The notes: generated by a model from the letters alone, not told the origin. DNA of 64,000 nt from Nostoc spongiaeforme FACHB-130 (GCF_014698475.1 NZ_JACJTB010000026.1:24268-88267); one strand, 5' to 3'. Numbered from the stretch's first letter, positions 17,718 to 26,538 are shown. Program-made: numbers and translations.

Positions 17718-18518
17718 TTAAAGTGTGACTTCTTGAATATTATCAATATTTAGTAATGGATATGTTACTGTGTCTTCAACTGATTGTGTACGTTGGCAAC
17801 GAACGGCAAATTGGCAGTAATTACAGGCTTTACTAGTCTCGATAACTTGTGGGAATGGCTGACTTTTTTGATAAAGTTTTAGCCAAGTAGTTAGATTATT
17901 TAATAGCTGATTGAGTTCTTTTGCTGTTTGCTGATGTTGCTTATTATCGTAGGTGTATTTTATATTTTGTGGTCTACCTTCAGACTGAACAAACCAGTAA
18001 GTCATTGAGATATTTTCTGGCAAGTATTCGCTGGTTTCGGCTAAGACGTACATATAAAGGCGTGTTTGCCAGTTTTGAGCTAATTTGCGTTTATCTGGTG
18101 GTTTGGGATAGGTTTTCCAATCTAAAATTTGCGCTTGCTGGTTATCGGCAATTAATAAATCGTAGATAACAGTTAGTAAATAATCTTGAACTTGTAAGGT
18201 ACGGTAGTGTTCACTTTCGCGGAAGGTTTGATTATTAATTGTAGGTGTTACAATGTCTGGTGCGGCACTAGCAAATGCAGACATCCACTTTTGTAGTTGG
18301 GAATCGGCTTGTAATAAACTATCAATTGGTAAACCGATTTCTCGCTGCTGCATGAGCAAGTGAAACCGACTACCTAAAGTTTGTCTTTCCTCGTGTTCTG
18401 GATCTGCGGGAGAATTGAGTTGTTCTAAATATGTATGCTGAAACTGACGAGGACAACGTTCTAATAAGTTGAGTTGTCCTTGGGATAGTCTTAATAAATT
18501 AGGAGAAGTTGATAGCAT
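17718..18518 (-). CDS. PD-(D/E)XK nuclease, RecB/Cas4-like
   Basis: Product of 266 residues. The N-terminus LRLSQGQLNLLERCPRQFQHTYLE is the usual start of RecB-family nuclease domains. The catalytic core shows DLLIADNQQAQILDWKTYPKP, with the Asp and the DWK lysine around residues 140-142. A C-terminal cysteine group (ACNYCQFAVRC) together with Cys18 could hold an iron-sulfur cluster, as in AddB and Cas4 proteins. It probably processes DNA ends. Standing next to recJ, it may act in repair, which is inference. No CRISPR array or cas gene is nearby, so a Cas4 role is unlikely. Confidence 0.85.
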   Translation of the reverse strand: MLSTSPNLLRLSQGQLNLLERCPRQFQHTYLEQLNSPADPEHEERQTLGSRFHLLMQQREIGLPIDSLLQADSQLQKWMSAFASAAPDIVTPTINNQTFRESEHYRTLQVQDYLLTVIYDLLIADNQQAQILDWKTYPKPPDKRKLAQNWQTRLYMYVLAETSEYLPENISMTYWFVQSEGRPQNIKYTYDNKQHQQTAKELNQLLNNLTTWLKLYQKSQPFPQVIETSKACNYCQFAVRCQRTQSVEDTVTYPLLNIDNIQEVTL

Positions 18519-18614
18519 TGTTCTATTATAGATTTAGCTGCGATCGCCTTGCTGAACCCTATTTTATTTGTAATAATTTTTATCTGGGTTTTACCTTAAC
18601 AAATATCCAAAAAT

Positions 18615-19661
18615 TTAACTCAAGGCTTCACTCAATAATTCGCGGTGCATTAAGGCTCTATCGACTAAAGATTGGATTTTTTCGGGCAAAAGTGGTTCAC
18701 CATTGGCGTAATATTCCAGCCAAGTTTTACTAATTATACTTGCGTCATCTGGTAAATTTTCTAAATCCCAGCCAGGTATGGCTAAATCTTCCATCAAACG
18801 ATTGACTTTGGGATCATAACTGAGGGCAAAACAGCGACAACCTTCAGCCGCAGCCATAATTAAACTGTGTAACCGCATTCCAATTGCCATTTCCACACCA
18901 CGATATACACCTTTTAAAAGTTGTGGATCTTCCAGACACAATATTTGGCTAACATCAGCAAGGTGGGGTTGAATGGCTTGGGCTATGCCTAAATCTTCAC
19001 TTTTTTGAAATGGCAGCAATAAAATAAATACTTGGGTGGCTTTTTGAAAATCTACTAATGCTTTGGTGAGGTTAGCTAGGCGGGTTGGAGTGAGTTGGGG
19101 GTGCGATCGCAATGTTACAGCAACTCTCGGCGTAGGTAAATCTTGAAGTTCGGGGACTGGTTTTCCTTGTAGCGCCCAAACAGGATCAGGTGCGATGATG
19201 TGGGGAATTTGCCAATCTGATAATAAAGCCGCACTGGCGCGATCGCGGACACTAACTTTGGTACAACCAGCAAAATTGCGTCTGGCTAACCAGCGCGTTT
19301 GCGGACGCAATAAAGGGCCAATACCTTGCGCCCAAGCAATGGTTTTCAAATTCATTGTTTGCGCCAATGTCATCAATCCCCCATAATACAGAGGGCTAAT
19401 GGTGCTGGTGACATCTTGAATTAAACTACCACCGCCCCAAATAAAAGCATCGCAGGAACGTAAAGCTTGCAGTACAGGTAGCATAGCCATGCGGTTGTAA
19501 GTTTCTACATTGTAGCGATCGCGCGTTTCTTCGGGATTGCCAGAAAGCACCACAGGCGTAACATGAGATGGCAACATTTGTAAAAGCGTCGCCAGTAAAG
19601 CTTCATCACCACCGTTACCTTTGCCATAATAACCAGACAATAACGCCCGCATAGTTCCCAT
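18615..19661 (-). CDS. csaB: Polysaccharide pyruvyl transferase CsaB
   Basis: Product of 348 residues. CsaB-type enzymes transfer a pyruvyl group from phosphoenolpyruvate onto a cell-wall polysaccharide; in other bacteria this creates the anchor for S-layer-homology (SLH) proteins. The N-terminal GYYGKGNGGDEALLATLL nucleotide-binding-like loop, the central FIWGGGSLIQDVTS and WAQGIGPLL motifs, and the C-terminal MRLHSLIMAAAEGCRCFALSYDPKV are all present and typical. In cyanobacteria the SLH partners are outer-membrane porins, so the product probably helps attach the outer membrane to peptidoglycan. It lies upstream of the nuclease gene with a 96-bp gap. A shared transcript is possible. Confidence 0.93.
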   Translation of the reverse strand: MGTMRALLSGYYGKGNGGDEALLATLLQMLPSHVTPVVLSGNPEETRDRYNVETYNRMAMLPVLQALRSCDAFIWGGGSLIQDVTSTISPLYYGGLMTLAQTMNLKTIAWAQGIGPLLRPQTRWLARRNFAGCTKVSVRDRASAALLSDWQIPHIIAPDPVWALQGKPVPELQDLPTPRVAVTLRSHPQLTPTRLANLTKALVDFQKATQVFILLLPFQKSEDLGIAQAIQPHLADVSQILCLEDPQLLKGVYRGVEMAIGMRLHSLIMAAAEGCRCFALSYDPKVNRLMEDLAIPGWDLENLPDDASIISKTWLEYYANGEPLLPEKIQSLVDRALMHRELLSEALS

Positions 19662-19814
19662 CTTCAGAATTTGGATTTTAGATTATCAACTTTTTCTCAA
19701 CAGTTCATAGTATGTCAGCCATCTTGTCAATCAAATAGGAATTTCCTTGTGGGAAGATTGAAGAACAGAAGAAAGAATCAGAGGAAGATTAACTTTTGAC
19801 TCTTGACTTTTGAA

Positions 19815-19858
19815 CGCCAGTTGCTTCAAGTCGGCAGAGCCGCCCAACGCACTGGCTC
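19815..19858 (+). repeat. Dispersed repeat, copy 2
   Basis: Matches the minus strand of 1482-1529 at 43 of 44 positions. It lies just upstream of the DUF2499 gene and is flanked by TTTTGACTCTTGACTTTTGA short repeats. Confidence 0.85.
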
Positions 19859-19879
19859 CTTTTGACTTTTGACTTATTT

Positions 19880-20227
19880 ATGCACGCCCTATCAATTCCC
19901 ACTTGGATTATTCACATTTCTAGCGTTATTGAGTGGATTGCCGCGATTTGGTTAATCTGGACTTACGGCGAACTCACTGGTAATCGTAGTTGGTGGGGAT
20001 TGTCCCTAGCCATGTTACCAGCTTTGGTGAGTGCTATGTGTGCTTGCACTTGGCATTATTTTGACAATGCAGAATCTCTAGAATGGCTGGTAACTTTGCA
20101 AGCTACCATGACTTTAGTTGGTAATTTTACACTGTGGGCAGCTGCGGTATGGATTTGGCGTTCCAGCAAGTCTGCCAAAAATGTCACAGATAATGTTGCA
20201 GTCTCATCTATTAAATCAAAACCATGA
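19880..20227 (+). CDS. DUF2499 membrane protein
   Basis: Product of 115 residues from the ATG at 19880. The upstream TTG at 19862 lies in repeat sequence and is an unlikely start. The sequence MHALSIPTWIIHISSVIEWI, then WGLSLAMLPALVSAMCACTWHYFDN and LQATMTLVGNFTL, matches the DUF2499 family of cyanobacteria and plastids. Three hydrophobic helices are visible. Function is not established; thylakoid location is likely from its distribution in phototrophs. Its stop overlaps the start of the DUF3593 gene by 4 bases. The two families usually occur as a pair, so they probably act together. Confidence 0.88.
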   Translation: MHALSIPTWIIHISSVIEWIAAIWLIWTYGELTGNRSWWGLSLAMLPALVSAMCACTWHYFDNAESLEWLVTLQATMTLVGNFTLWAAAVWIWRSSKSAKNVTDNVAVSSIKSKP

Positions 20228-20520
20228 TCTCAAAAGAAACCCTGTTTGCCCTTTCCTTGTTTCCCTATTTGGGTTTCTTGTGGTTTCTTAGCCGCAGTCA
20301 ACAAGTACCCAGGTTAGCATTGTATGGATTTTACGGCACACTTGTATTTGTCGGTGTTACCATCCCCGCAGGTATCTACGCCAAAGTGCATTATGGCGAA
20401 GCTTTGGCAAATGTCGATTGGCTACATGGCGGTGCGGAAGTCTTTTTAACCCTATCTAACATCTTGCTGGTGATTGGTTTTCGCCAAGCTGTGAAAGAGA
20501 GGTTAGCGTCTAAGAACTAG
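20224..20520 (+). CDS. DUF3593 membrane protein
   Basis: Product of 98 residues with three hydrophobic helices (LFALSLFPYLGFLWFL, then ALYGFYGTLVFVGVTIPAGIY, then AEVFLTLSNILLVIGF). It matches the DUF3593 family, found in cyanobacteria and plants. The ATG overlaps the stop of the DUF2499 gene (ATGA), indicating translational coupling. Function is unknown. Confidence 0.87.
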   Translation: MISKETLFALSLFPYLGFLWFLSRSQQVPRLALYGFYGTLVFVGVTIPAGIYAKVHYGEALANVDWLHGGAEVFLTLSNILLVIGFRQAVKERLASKN

Positions 20521-20534
20521 CGGCTATTATTTTT

Positions 20535-20572
20535 ACTCAGCACTCAGCACTCAGCACTCAGCACTCAGCACT
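20535..20572. repeat. Heptamer tandem repeat upstream of hisA
   Basis: Five perfect copies of ACTCAGC followed by ACT, filling the space between the DUF3593 stop and hisA. This is a textbook example of the short tandemly repeated repetitive sequences of heterocystous cyanobacteria. It may form part of the hisA leader. Confidence 0.92.
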
Positions 20573-20591
20573 TTTAACAAGGATAAGATAA

Positions 20592-21365
20592 ATGGATGTA
20601 ATACCAGCAATTGATTTACTTGAAGGTCGTTGTGTGCGACTGTATCAGGGAGATTATGAAAAATCCCAAGTTTTTAGTGAAAATCCTGTGGATGTGGCTA
20701 AACAATGGGTAGATCAAGGTGCAACTCGCTTGCACTTGGTTGATTTAGATGGCGCAAAAGCAGGTAAAGTAGTAAATTTGAAAGCGATTGAAGCGATCGC
20801 TCAAGCCATATCAGTACCCATTGAAATCGGTGGGGGATTGCGCGATCGCTCTAGTGTGCAGCAAGTGTTTAACTTGGGTGTACAATGGGCAATTCTGGGA
20901 ACTGTCGCCGTCGAACAACCACAGCTAGTCCAAGAACTCTGCCAAGAATTTCCCCAACAAATTATCATCGGTATTGATGCACGGAATGGGAAAGTAGCTA
21001 CCCGTGGTTGGTTAGAAACCTCGGAAGTTTTAGCCACTCAACTCGCAGTGCGAATGCAAGAATTAGGTGCAGCCGCCATTATCTACACCGATATTCACCG
21101 TGACGGTACTCTTAGTGGCCCCAATATTGAAGCATTACGCGAACTCGCCAATGCGATTTCCATCCCGGTAATTGCTTCTGGTGGTGTGAGTTCGGTGACT
21201 GATTTGTTGAGTTTATTAGCTTTAGAAGCACTAGGTGTCACAGGTGCAATTGTGGGACGTGCTTTGTATACTGGCGATATTTTACTCAAAGAAGCACTAC
21301 GAGCGATCGGCCCAGGACGCATTCAAGATATACCACCAAATCTTGGCTTTTCTTCCTTTGCTTAA
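20592..21365 (+). CDS. hisA: HisA, ProFAR isomerase of histidine synthesis
   Basis: Product of 257 residues, normal length. HisA catalyses the Amadori rearrangement of ProFAR to PRFAR, the fourth step of histidine synthesis, with a beta/alpha barrel. The first catalytic Asp is in [17 protein letters not shown] (D8) and the second in [16 protein letters not shown] (D129). Phosphate-binding loops are [12 protein letters not shown] and VIASGGVSS, and the end [18 protein letters not shown] is standard. The gene stands alone in the plus direction behind a heptamer repeat. No other his gene is nearby, in line with scattered his genes in cyanobacteria. Confidence 0.96.
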   Translation: MDVIPAIDLLEGRCVRLYQGDYEKSQVFSENPVDVAKQWVDQGATRLHLVDLDGAKAGKVVNLKAIEAIAQAISVPIEIGGGLRDRSSVQQVFNLGVQWAILGTVAVEQPQLVQELCQEFPQQIIIGIDARNGKVATRGWLETSEVLATQLAVRMQELGAAAIIYTDIHRDGTLSGPNIEALRELANAISIPVIASGGVSSVTDLLSLLALEALGVTGAIVGRALYTGDILLKEALRAIGPGRIQDIPPNLGFSSFA

Positions 21366-21446
21366 AAATAGCTGGATGCAGAATCGCAGCTAAACACACT
21401 CGTACTAAGTTGCTTTCAAAATATAGTCTTCCTACTCCCACCCTCA

Positions 21447-21474
21447 GTAGAGACGTTATATACAACGTCTCTAC
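21447..21474. repeat. Palindromic dispersed repeat, copy 1
   Basis: Near-perfect palindrome GAGACGTTATATACAACGTC with flanking GTA/TAC. Only one position differs from the copy at 63759-63785. It lies downstream of hisA. Such palindromes are common in Nostoc-type intergenic DNA and can fold as strong hairpins. Confidence 0.8.
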
Positions 21475-21587
21475 AACTTGGTATCAGGTTATGTCTGTTG
21501 AACCGCGTATAAAATCAAGGGTTTTGTCTGTGTAGCAGTGACTTCAGTCGCCCCCGTGGAAGATGTGAATTATGGGAAACACATCTT

Positions 21588-22145
21588 CTAAGAAGCTGAA
21601 GATTGTAATTGTTCTAATCTTGCCAACACTTCTTGACTGTGAACCGAGGGATTAACTTTGACAAAAGTCTCGCGCAAGATACCTTCTGGGTCAATAATAA
21701 AGCTGTGGCGCATCGAGACAAAACCAATCCAAGAACCGTAGGCTTTACTAACTGCGCCAGTTGTATCAGCCAAAAGCGGAAATTTTAATCCCTCAGAATC
21801 GCAAAATTCAGCATGAGAATCGACATCATCAGCACTCACGCCAATTATTTGCGTATTTTTTGCCAGATATTTGGGTAAGTCTTGCTGAAAACGCCGCGCT
21901 TCGATGGTGCAACCAGAGGTAAAGTCTTTGGGATAAAAGTACAGTACTACCCACTGACCACGCAAATCAGTCAGAGAGATTTTGCCGTCGCCTGTATTTG
22001 TCGGCAATGTAAACTCTGGTGCAGGTTGATTTAATGCTGGTAGTTTACCACCCAGCGCGTTAGCCGCAGGTGAAAAGTTGAACCAACAAATGAGAGTAAA
22101 GCAGCTGGCAAATAATAGACTCAAAAAATTGCGCCGAGAAATCAT
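21588..22145 (-). CDS. Exported PrxQ/BCP-type peroxiredoxin
   Basis: Product of 185 residues. The N-terminus SRRNFLSLLFASCFTLICWF fits a twin-arginine (Tat) signal with an ANA cleavage site near residue 30, so the enzyme should work in the thylakoid lumen or periplasm. The peroxiredoxin domain has VLYFYPKDFTSGCTIEARRF with the peroxidatic Cys near residue 79. The classic BCP resolving Cys five residues later is replaced (CTIEA), but another Cys occurs near 118 (EFCDSEGL). Reduction of H2O2 or alkyl peroxides with a thiol donor is expected. A 9-bp stem-loop (21559-21567 with 21580-21588) touches the stop codon and may protect the mRNA end. Confidence 0.88.
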   Translation of the reverse strand: MISRRNFLSLLFASCFTLICWFNFSPAANALGGKLPALNQPAPEFTLPTNTGDGKISLTDLRGQWVVLYFYPKDFTSGCTIEARRFQQDLPKYLAKNTQIIGVSADDVDSHAEFCDSEGLKFPLLADTTGAVSKAYGSWIGFVSMRHSFIIDPEGILRETFVKVNPSVHSQEVLARLEQLQSSAS

Positions 22146-22177
22146 GGTGCAAACTATAATTACAACTTTACATAAGT

Positions 22178-22441
22178 TTACAATTCTTGGTTGCTATTAT
22201 CACTTAACTCAGATTCGCTGGGGGTATCTGTGCTTTCGATGTATTGGCTATCGAGAAGAAAAGCACCTCTGGTAAAGCGAATACCCCAATAACCTCCCGG
22301 ACGGCGGTCAAGGACTATACCTTCTTCACCAAGAGTTATCACGTCTGGGGGACGTAACATAGGCATCGGGTCGGCGGTTTTGACGTAGGGTGGTAGCGCC
22401 ACGACTTTGACTTTGCTACCAATAGCGAATTCTTTGGTCAT
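22178..22441 (-). CDS. sipA: SipA regulatory protein (DUF3148)
   Basis: Product of 87 residues from the ATG at 22441. A longer frame to 22573 adds 44 unrelated residues. The core VKVVALPPYVKTADPMPML, then RPPDVITLGEEGIV and RRPGGYWGIRFTRGAFLLDS, is typical of the DUF3148 / SipA family. SipA is a small SH3-like protein that binds the histidine kinase NblS (Hik33), the sensor controlling high-light and nutrient-stress responses. Its presence therefore implies that pathway. The C-terminal tail is acidic and Ser-rich. It is a single gene here. Confidence 0.85.
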   Translation of the reverse strand: MTKEFAIGSKVKVVALPPYVKTADPMPMLRPPDVITLGEEGIVLDRRPGGYWGIRFTRGAFLLDSQYIESTDTPSESELSDNSNQEL

Positions 22442-22617
22442 ATAAAAAAAGCTAGAAGTTTGATTAACTCCTAACTTTATCCTAAAGGGGTTGTCAATTT
22501 TGTTATTAGTCGGGAAGGAAATTAAGGAATGCGAAAGGAGATGAAACGTCTCTCCTCTCGCCATCTTCTGCAAGGAAGCCTGAGTAAGTCAAAAGTCAAA
22601 AATCAAAAGTTAAAAAT

Positions 22618-23133
22618 TTATTTGCTAACAGAAAATATTACTTGTACTTCAGTTAGTGGTAAGTGCCAAACTAACTCAGGTTGCCAAGTATCTGGGTCAA
22701 AGTTGGAGTGACGACCGCGCTGATATGCTTGCCATAATCTTTGCCAAGTAAATTCTTGACGAGAATCCAGATTTTTATAAATAACTCTTAATAGTCCTAA
22801 GCCTAATAGAACATTAAATACGCCGAATTTTGCGCCTAATAAAAATGCTTGTACTTCTGCTTCGCCTATGGGGTCTGCACCATAACCAGTGAGGACGTGA
22901 ACGCCATCATGAAGTTGTTTGCGGCGCATACCTGTAGTGAAAGGTTTGAGGTTGTGTGCATCGAGGAAATCAACCCAAGCTTGACCAAAACTGTCAGCAG
23001 TTAGCGATCGCAACTTTTCTAGATAAACAATTTGTGGCACATTTTTGCCGCGTGCTTCTGTAATGCGATCGAGTTTGTCTAAAAATTGTTGGATGGGAGG
23101 CGTAGATTTGGAGGAAGCAAGATCAGTTTGCAT
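22618..23133 (-). CDS. Coq4-family protein
   Basis: Product of 171 residues from the ATG at 23133 (a longer frame to 23178 is less likely). It carries the Coq4 signature: KQLHDGVHVLTGYGADPIGE, with the His-Asp-x-x-His and downstream Glu that bind metal in Coq4. The flanking helices AEVQAFLLGAKFGVFNVLLG and the C-terminal HLPLTEV also fit. Eukaryotic Coq4 decarboxylates and hydroxylates the ring in ubiquinone synthesis. Cyanobacteria make plastoquinone and no ubiquinone, so the substrate here must differ. A role in prenylquinone metabolism is possible but not shown by the context. Confidence 0.83.
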   Translation of the reverse strand: MQTDLASSKSTPPIQQFLDKLDRITEARGKNVPQIVYLEKLRSLTADSFGQAWVDFLDAHNLKPFTTGMRRKQLHDGVHVLTGYGADPIGEAEVQAFLLGAKFGVFNVLLGLGLLRVIYKNLDSRQEFTWQRLWQAYQRGRHSNFDPDTWQPELVWHLPLTEVQVIFSVSK

Positions 23134-23157
23134 AATTCTAAAATTAAAAATTGATAG

Positions 23158-23180
23158 GGGTGGGTGAATAATGCCCACCC
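23158..23180 (-). terminator. GC-rich stem-loop downstream of the Spy-like gene
   Basis: GGGTGGG (23158-23164) pairs with CCCACCC (23174-23180). On the minus strand it is followed within a few bases by CAATTTTTAATTTT. It fits a terminator of the Spy-like gene ending at 23287, although similar hairpins also occur as dispersed repeats. Confidence 0.4.
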
Positions 23181-23286
23181 TGGCTAAATAACTAGTCGTG
23201 CTTGTCTCGGTAGATGGTATGAGAGAAACGATTTTGGCTCTCTAGTTATTGTTGTGACTCTAAATTTAAATGCTGAATTGCCAGAA

Positions 23287-23799
23287 TTAGGTATTAGGTT
23301 GACGGCGTTGTTGACGACGTTCTTTACCGTTTTGGCGTAATTGCTGAAGTTTGGTTTTTTGTTCGGGAGTTAAAACGGCTTCAATTTGTTGTTTAGAAGA
23401 TTCACGTATTTGCCGAATTTGGGTTTTTTGCGCTTCGGTTAAATTCAAATCAGCAAAGTCCTTACCACCTCGACGGCCGACACGCTGTCCTGGATTTGCT
23501 TGTCTTTCAGCGCGGCGTGCTTCCATTGCTGCTTTGATTTTTGCTTTTTGTTCTGGGGTGAAAACGTTTTCAATTTGAGTGCGGGTGTTGCGTTGAATTT
23601 GCTCAATTTGGCTCTTTTGCGCGTCAGTTAGACCTAATTCTGCCCAAGGGCCTTTTTTACCTTGCCAGCGGCCTTGTCCTTCTGCTTGGGCTACTAACAG
23701 AGGAGAATGAGAGAAGGCTTGAGCTTTGACAGCTAAGGAAGTTGTTGTCAGAGTTAGAGCGATCGCACCAGCAATGAATGATAATGATTTGAGTTTCAT
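23287..23799 (-). CDS. Spy/CpxP-like periplasmic protein with LTxxQ repeats
   Basis: Product of 170 residues. The signal peptide spans residues 1-27 (LSFIAGAIALTLTTTSLAVKAQA). The mature protein contains two copies of the LTxxQ unit: LGLTDAQKSQIEQIQRNTR with ENVFTPEQKAKIK, and LNLTEAQKTQIRQIRESSK with EAVLTPEQKTKLQ. The units are separated by a basic Arg/Gly stretch. This is the pattern of Spy and CpxP, helical periplasmic proteins that act as chaperones or metal-stress sensors in proteobacteria. The C-terminus is very basic (RQNGKERRQQRRQ). The divergent two-component pair that starts 221 bp away is a candidate regulator, which is inference. Confidence 0.87.
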   Translation of the reverse strand: MKLKSLSFIAGAIALTLTTTSLAVKAQAFSHSPLLVAQAEGQGRWQGKKGPWAELGLTDAQKSQIEQIQRNTRTQIENVFTPEQKAKIKAAMEARRAERQANPGQRVGRRGGKDFADLNLTEAQKTQIRQIRESSKQQIEAVLTPEQKTKLQQLRQNGKERRQQRRQPNT

Positions 23800-23962
23800 T
23801 TTGTACCTTGTTTTCTGTTCCGTTTGAGGATGCCATCATCATAGGAATTTACTCTTATTCATCACATGAGGCGAAAGTCATGTTTACACCCATGACTTTA
23901 GTCATGCTTTATTTTTCTGCTATTTGAGTAACAATAACTAGTAAATTCAAGTGACAACAAAA

Positions 23963-23986
23963 GGCGGGATTAAGTATAATCTCGCC
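23963..23986. other. Stem-loop between the Spy-like and histidine kinase genes
   Basis: GGCGGGATTA (23963-23972) pairs with TAATCTCGCC (23977-23986), with one mismatch, followed by ATTTTCT. It lies in the divergent leader region. A role as terminator, attenuator or repeat cannot be told from sequence. Confidence 0.4.
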
Positions 23987-24019
23987 ATTTTCTAGTAACG
24001 CTCTAAATCTCATATTGCT

Positions 24020-25234
24020 ATGAATCAAACTATTCAAATTCACAATCATCCCTTTCGATTTTTACTGTATTTAGAATGGATATTGCTCACTCTTGCCATT
24101 TCATCATCTACTTTTCCTGAATCTTCGCCGCGTTTTGCTAATCACGCCAATCAATTTCCTGAACTGACCATTGGCTGTTTGATTATTTTTGGGGTTATGG
24201 GTTTAAGAATCCCCACAGGTAAACCGATCAGTAAAATAATTTATACAGCGATTGAGATTTTATTACTATTTATTACGGGGATGTTTGGTGGGCGAGTGGC
24301 GCGATTGTTTCCATTCATCTATCTGATTTTAGTAACCCGTAGTTGTTTAATTTTTCAACTATCAGGGCGTTTAGTTGTGACGGGTTTATCTTTTGGCTTA
24401 TTTTTAATTACCTTAAATTCCCGCTTACCCAAGGCTTTACCGCCACAAGCCCAAGAGCGGTTTCGGTTTATTACATTCAATACAGCATTATTATTTGGGT
24501 TAAGCTTGGTTTTCGTTTTATTATTAATGAATACAGTTTTAGCTGAACGGCAGAGTCGAGAAAAACTAGCGATCGCTAATGATAAACTCCGCCAATATGC
24601 TTTGCGAATTGAGAATCAAGCCACCCTAGAAGAACGTACACGCATCGCGCGGGAAATTCATGATTCTTTGGGGCATTCTTTAACTGCTTTAAATTTACAA
24701 TTAGAAACCGCTTTAAAATTGTGGAATGCCAACCCAGAAAAAGCTCAAACATTTTTAGCTAGAGCCAAAGAATTAGGTTCTAAAGCTTTAAAAGATGTGC
24801 GCCAGTCAGTTTCGACTATGCGGGCTAATCCCTTGCAAGAAAAAACTTTAGAACAGGCAATATCTGGACTGTTAGAAGATTTTCATCGCGCTAATGGTAT
24901 TAGTCCACGTTGTTTTATTAATTTAGATTATCCTCCGCCAACAGAGATTAATATTGCCTTGTATCGGATTATTCAAGAATCATTGACCAATATTTCTAAA
25001 CATGCACAAGCAACAGAAGTAATCATCGCCCTCACTAGTAATAAAAATAGTTTACGGTTGATGGTGCAAGATAATGGCAGAGGATTTGATATTCAGCAAA
25101 ATACTACTGGTTTTGGCTTACAAAGTATGCGCGATCGCACTTTAGCGTTAGGGGGGGAATTTAATATTCATACTAGTCCCAATTTTGGCTGTCAAATTAC
25201 CGTTGATATTCCTTTATTGAGTTTAATGTCATGA
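24020..25234 (+). CDS. NarL-type sensor histidine kinase
   Basis: Product of 404 residues. Residues 1-180 hold five or six membrane helices with little loop sequence, so the signal may be sensed within the membrane. A coiled coil ([20 protein letters not shown]) leads into the HisKA_3 dimerisation domain with the phospho-accepting His in [19 protein letters not shown] (near residue 214). The ATPase domain has [17 protein letters not shown] (N box), DNGRGFD (G1) and [10 protein letters not shown] (G2). All needed residues are present. Its stop overlaps the start of the response regulator by 4 bases, so the two are co-translated partners. Confidence 0.93.
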   Translation: MNQTIQIHNHPFRFLLYLEWILLTLAISSSTFPESSPRFANHANQFPELTIGCLIIFGVMGLRIPTGKPISKIIYTAIEILLLFITGMFGGRVARLFPFIYLILVTRSCLIFQLSGRLVVTGLSFGLFLITLNSRLPKALPPQAQERFRFITFNTALLFGLSLVFVLLLMNTVLAERQSREKLAIANDKLRQYALRIENQATLEERTRIAREIHDSLGHSLTALNLQLETALKLWNANPEKAQTFLARAKELGSKALKDVRQSVSTMRANPLQEKTLEQAISGLLEDFHRANGISPRCFINLDYPPPTEINIALYRIIQESLTNISKHAQATEVIIALTSNKNSLRLMVQDNGRGFDIQQNTTGFGLQSMRDRTLALGGEFNIHTSPNFGCQITVDIPLLSLMS

Positions 25235-25893
25235 TTAAAGTATTATTAGTAGATGACCAAAACTTAATCCGCCAAGGACTAAAAGAATTACTAAAATTGG
25301 AAGCGGATTTAGAAATTATTGGCGAAGCCGAAAATGGTAAAATTGCTGTGGAATTAGCAGCAAAATTACAACCAGATGTGGTATTAATGGATATTAGAAT
25401 GCCCATTATGGATGGCGTGGCAGCTACTAAAGAAATTCATCAATATTATGAGAATATCAAAATTTTAGTGCTGACAACTTTTGATAATGATGAATATGTT
25501 TCAGCTGCATTACAATACGGTGCAATGGGTTATTTACTCAAAGATACACCCTCAGAAGAATTAGCTGTGGCAATTCGCGCCGTTCACAAAGGTTATACTC
25601 AATTGGGGCCAGGAATTGTGCAGAAACTATTAAATCAGTTTCCACATGGTATTCCAACACCATCAGAACCTGTACCACCGAGTTTAACTGAACTCACACC
25701 CAGAGAAAAAGAGGTTTTAAAGTTAATTGCGACAGGTGCGAGTAACCGCGAAATTGCCCAAGAATTATATATTTCTGAAGGGACGGTGAAAAATCACGTC
25801 ACAAATATTTTAAATCGGTTGAGTTTGCGCGATCGCACCCAGGCTGCTATCATCGCTAATACCTTTTTAGCTTATTTAAATGAGTCTGATTAA
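25231..25893 (+). CDS. NarL/LuxR-family response regulator
   Basis: Product of 220 residues. The receiver domain has the acidic pair in VDDQN (D9, D10), phospho-acceptor D54 in [14 protein letters not shown], the Thr of LVLTTF and the Lys of LLKDTP. The LuxR-type HTH lies at the C-terminus: [20 protein letters not shown], then [20 protein letters not shown]. It should bind DNA when phosphorylated by the kinase encoded just upstream. Targets are unknown. The divergent Spy-like gene is the nearest candidate. Confidence 0.94.
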   Translation: MIKVLLVDDQNLIRQGLKELLKLEADLEIIGEAENGKIAVELAAKLQPDVVLMDIRMPIMDGVAATKEIHQYYENIKILVLTTFDNDEYVSAALQYGAMGYLLKDTPSEELAVAIRAVHKGYTQLGPGIVQKLLNQFPHGIPTPSEPVPPSLTELTPREKEVLKLIATGASNREIAQELYISEGTVKNHVTNILNRLSLRDRTQAAIIANTFLAYLNESD

Positions 25894-26106
25894 CTTTTAG
25901 CACCTGATACTATAGCCTTTCCTAGTCTGCTAAGTTAAAAATTTATCTGCGTCCATCTGCGTCCATCTGCGGTTAATTATTCTTGTTTGTACTTCACTAG
26001 AAGAAGAAACGCTATATAGTTTTTTCTAGTCTGCTGATTTAAAAATTTACCTGCGTTTACAGCGTTTTTCATCTAGCCTCTAGCCCCTAGCCTCTATATA
26101 CAATAA
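25894..26106. repeat. Intergenic imperfect duplication with heptamer repeats
   Basis: Two related stretches, about 25908-25960 and 26011-26065, share CTAGTCTGCT, TTAAAAATTTA and CTGCGT blocks in the same order. A TCTGCGTCCA duplication sits inside the first. A CTAGCCTCTAGCCCCTAGCC repeat follows the second. There is no gene. Confidence 0.6.
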
Positions 26107-26538
26107 TTAATTCTCTATAAACAAAGCCAAACATTCATCTTTTAAAACACCTTTTGTCACCTTGATATTTCTAAAAGACTTAGCTATGATTTCTTCGCAG
26201 AAAATATGAATCTGTGACTGATGAATCGAGACTAAATCTTGAATGGAAACACCATAGATAATTTCTGAGATACCTGTCCACACACAAGCTGTTGCACACA
26301 TCGGACAAGGTTCGCAAGTCGTATATATGCTGTAACCTTCTAAAGAAGGATTTTTGAGTTTAGTTGTTAATTTGCGAATTACATTTATTTCTGCATGTGC
26401 AGATGGGTCACTATCTGTTTGCACAGTATTATATGCTACTTCAACAACTTCGTCATCCTTGACAATTACCGCACCATAAGGCCAATCACCTTTTTTGGCA
26501 GCTTCCAGAGCTAAACGCATAAAATATTCTTGGTTCAT
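26107..26538 (-). CDS. Nucleoside deaminase (guanine/cytidine deaminase-like)
   Basis: Product of 143 residues from the ATG at 26538. A frame extends to 26574, but MNQEYFMRLALEAAKKGDWP is the usual family start. Zinc and catalytic residues are in SAHAEINVIRK (His and the proton-shuttling Glu) and TCEPCPMCATAC (two Cys). This is the CMP/dCMP deaminase fold. The sequence is closest in style to bacterial guanine deaminases and to small nucleoside deaminases of the same group, and unlike TadA, which has a different C-terminus. It should hydrolytically deaminate a purine or pyrimidine. The substrate is uncertain. Confidence 0.88.
   Translation of the reverse strand: MNQEYFMRLALEAAKKGDWPYGAVIVKDDEVVEVAYNTVQTDSDPSAHAEINVIRKLTTKLKNPSLEGYSIYTTCEPCPMCATACVWTGISEIIYGVSIQDLVSIHQSQIHIFCEEIIAKSFRNIKVTKGVLKDECLALFIEN

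Noticed and set aside
17718..18518. Cas4 and a hidden CRISPR system
   Set aside because: The PD-(D/E)XK protein has a cysteine cluster like Cas4, but no repeat-spacer array or other cas gene is in the window, and recJ is its neighbour.
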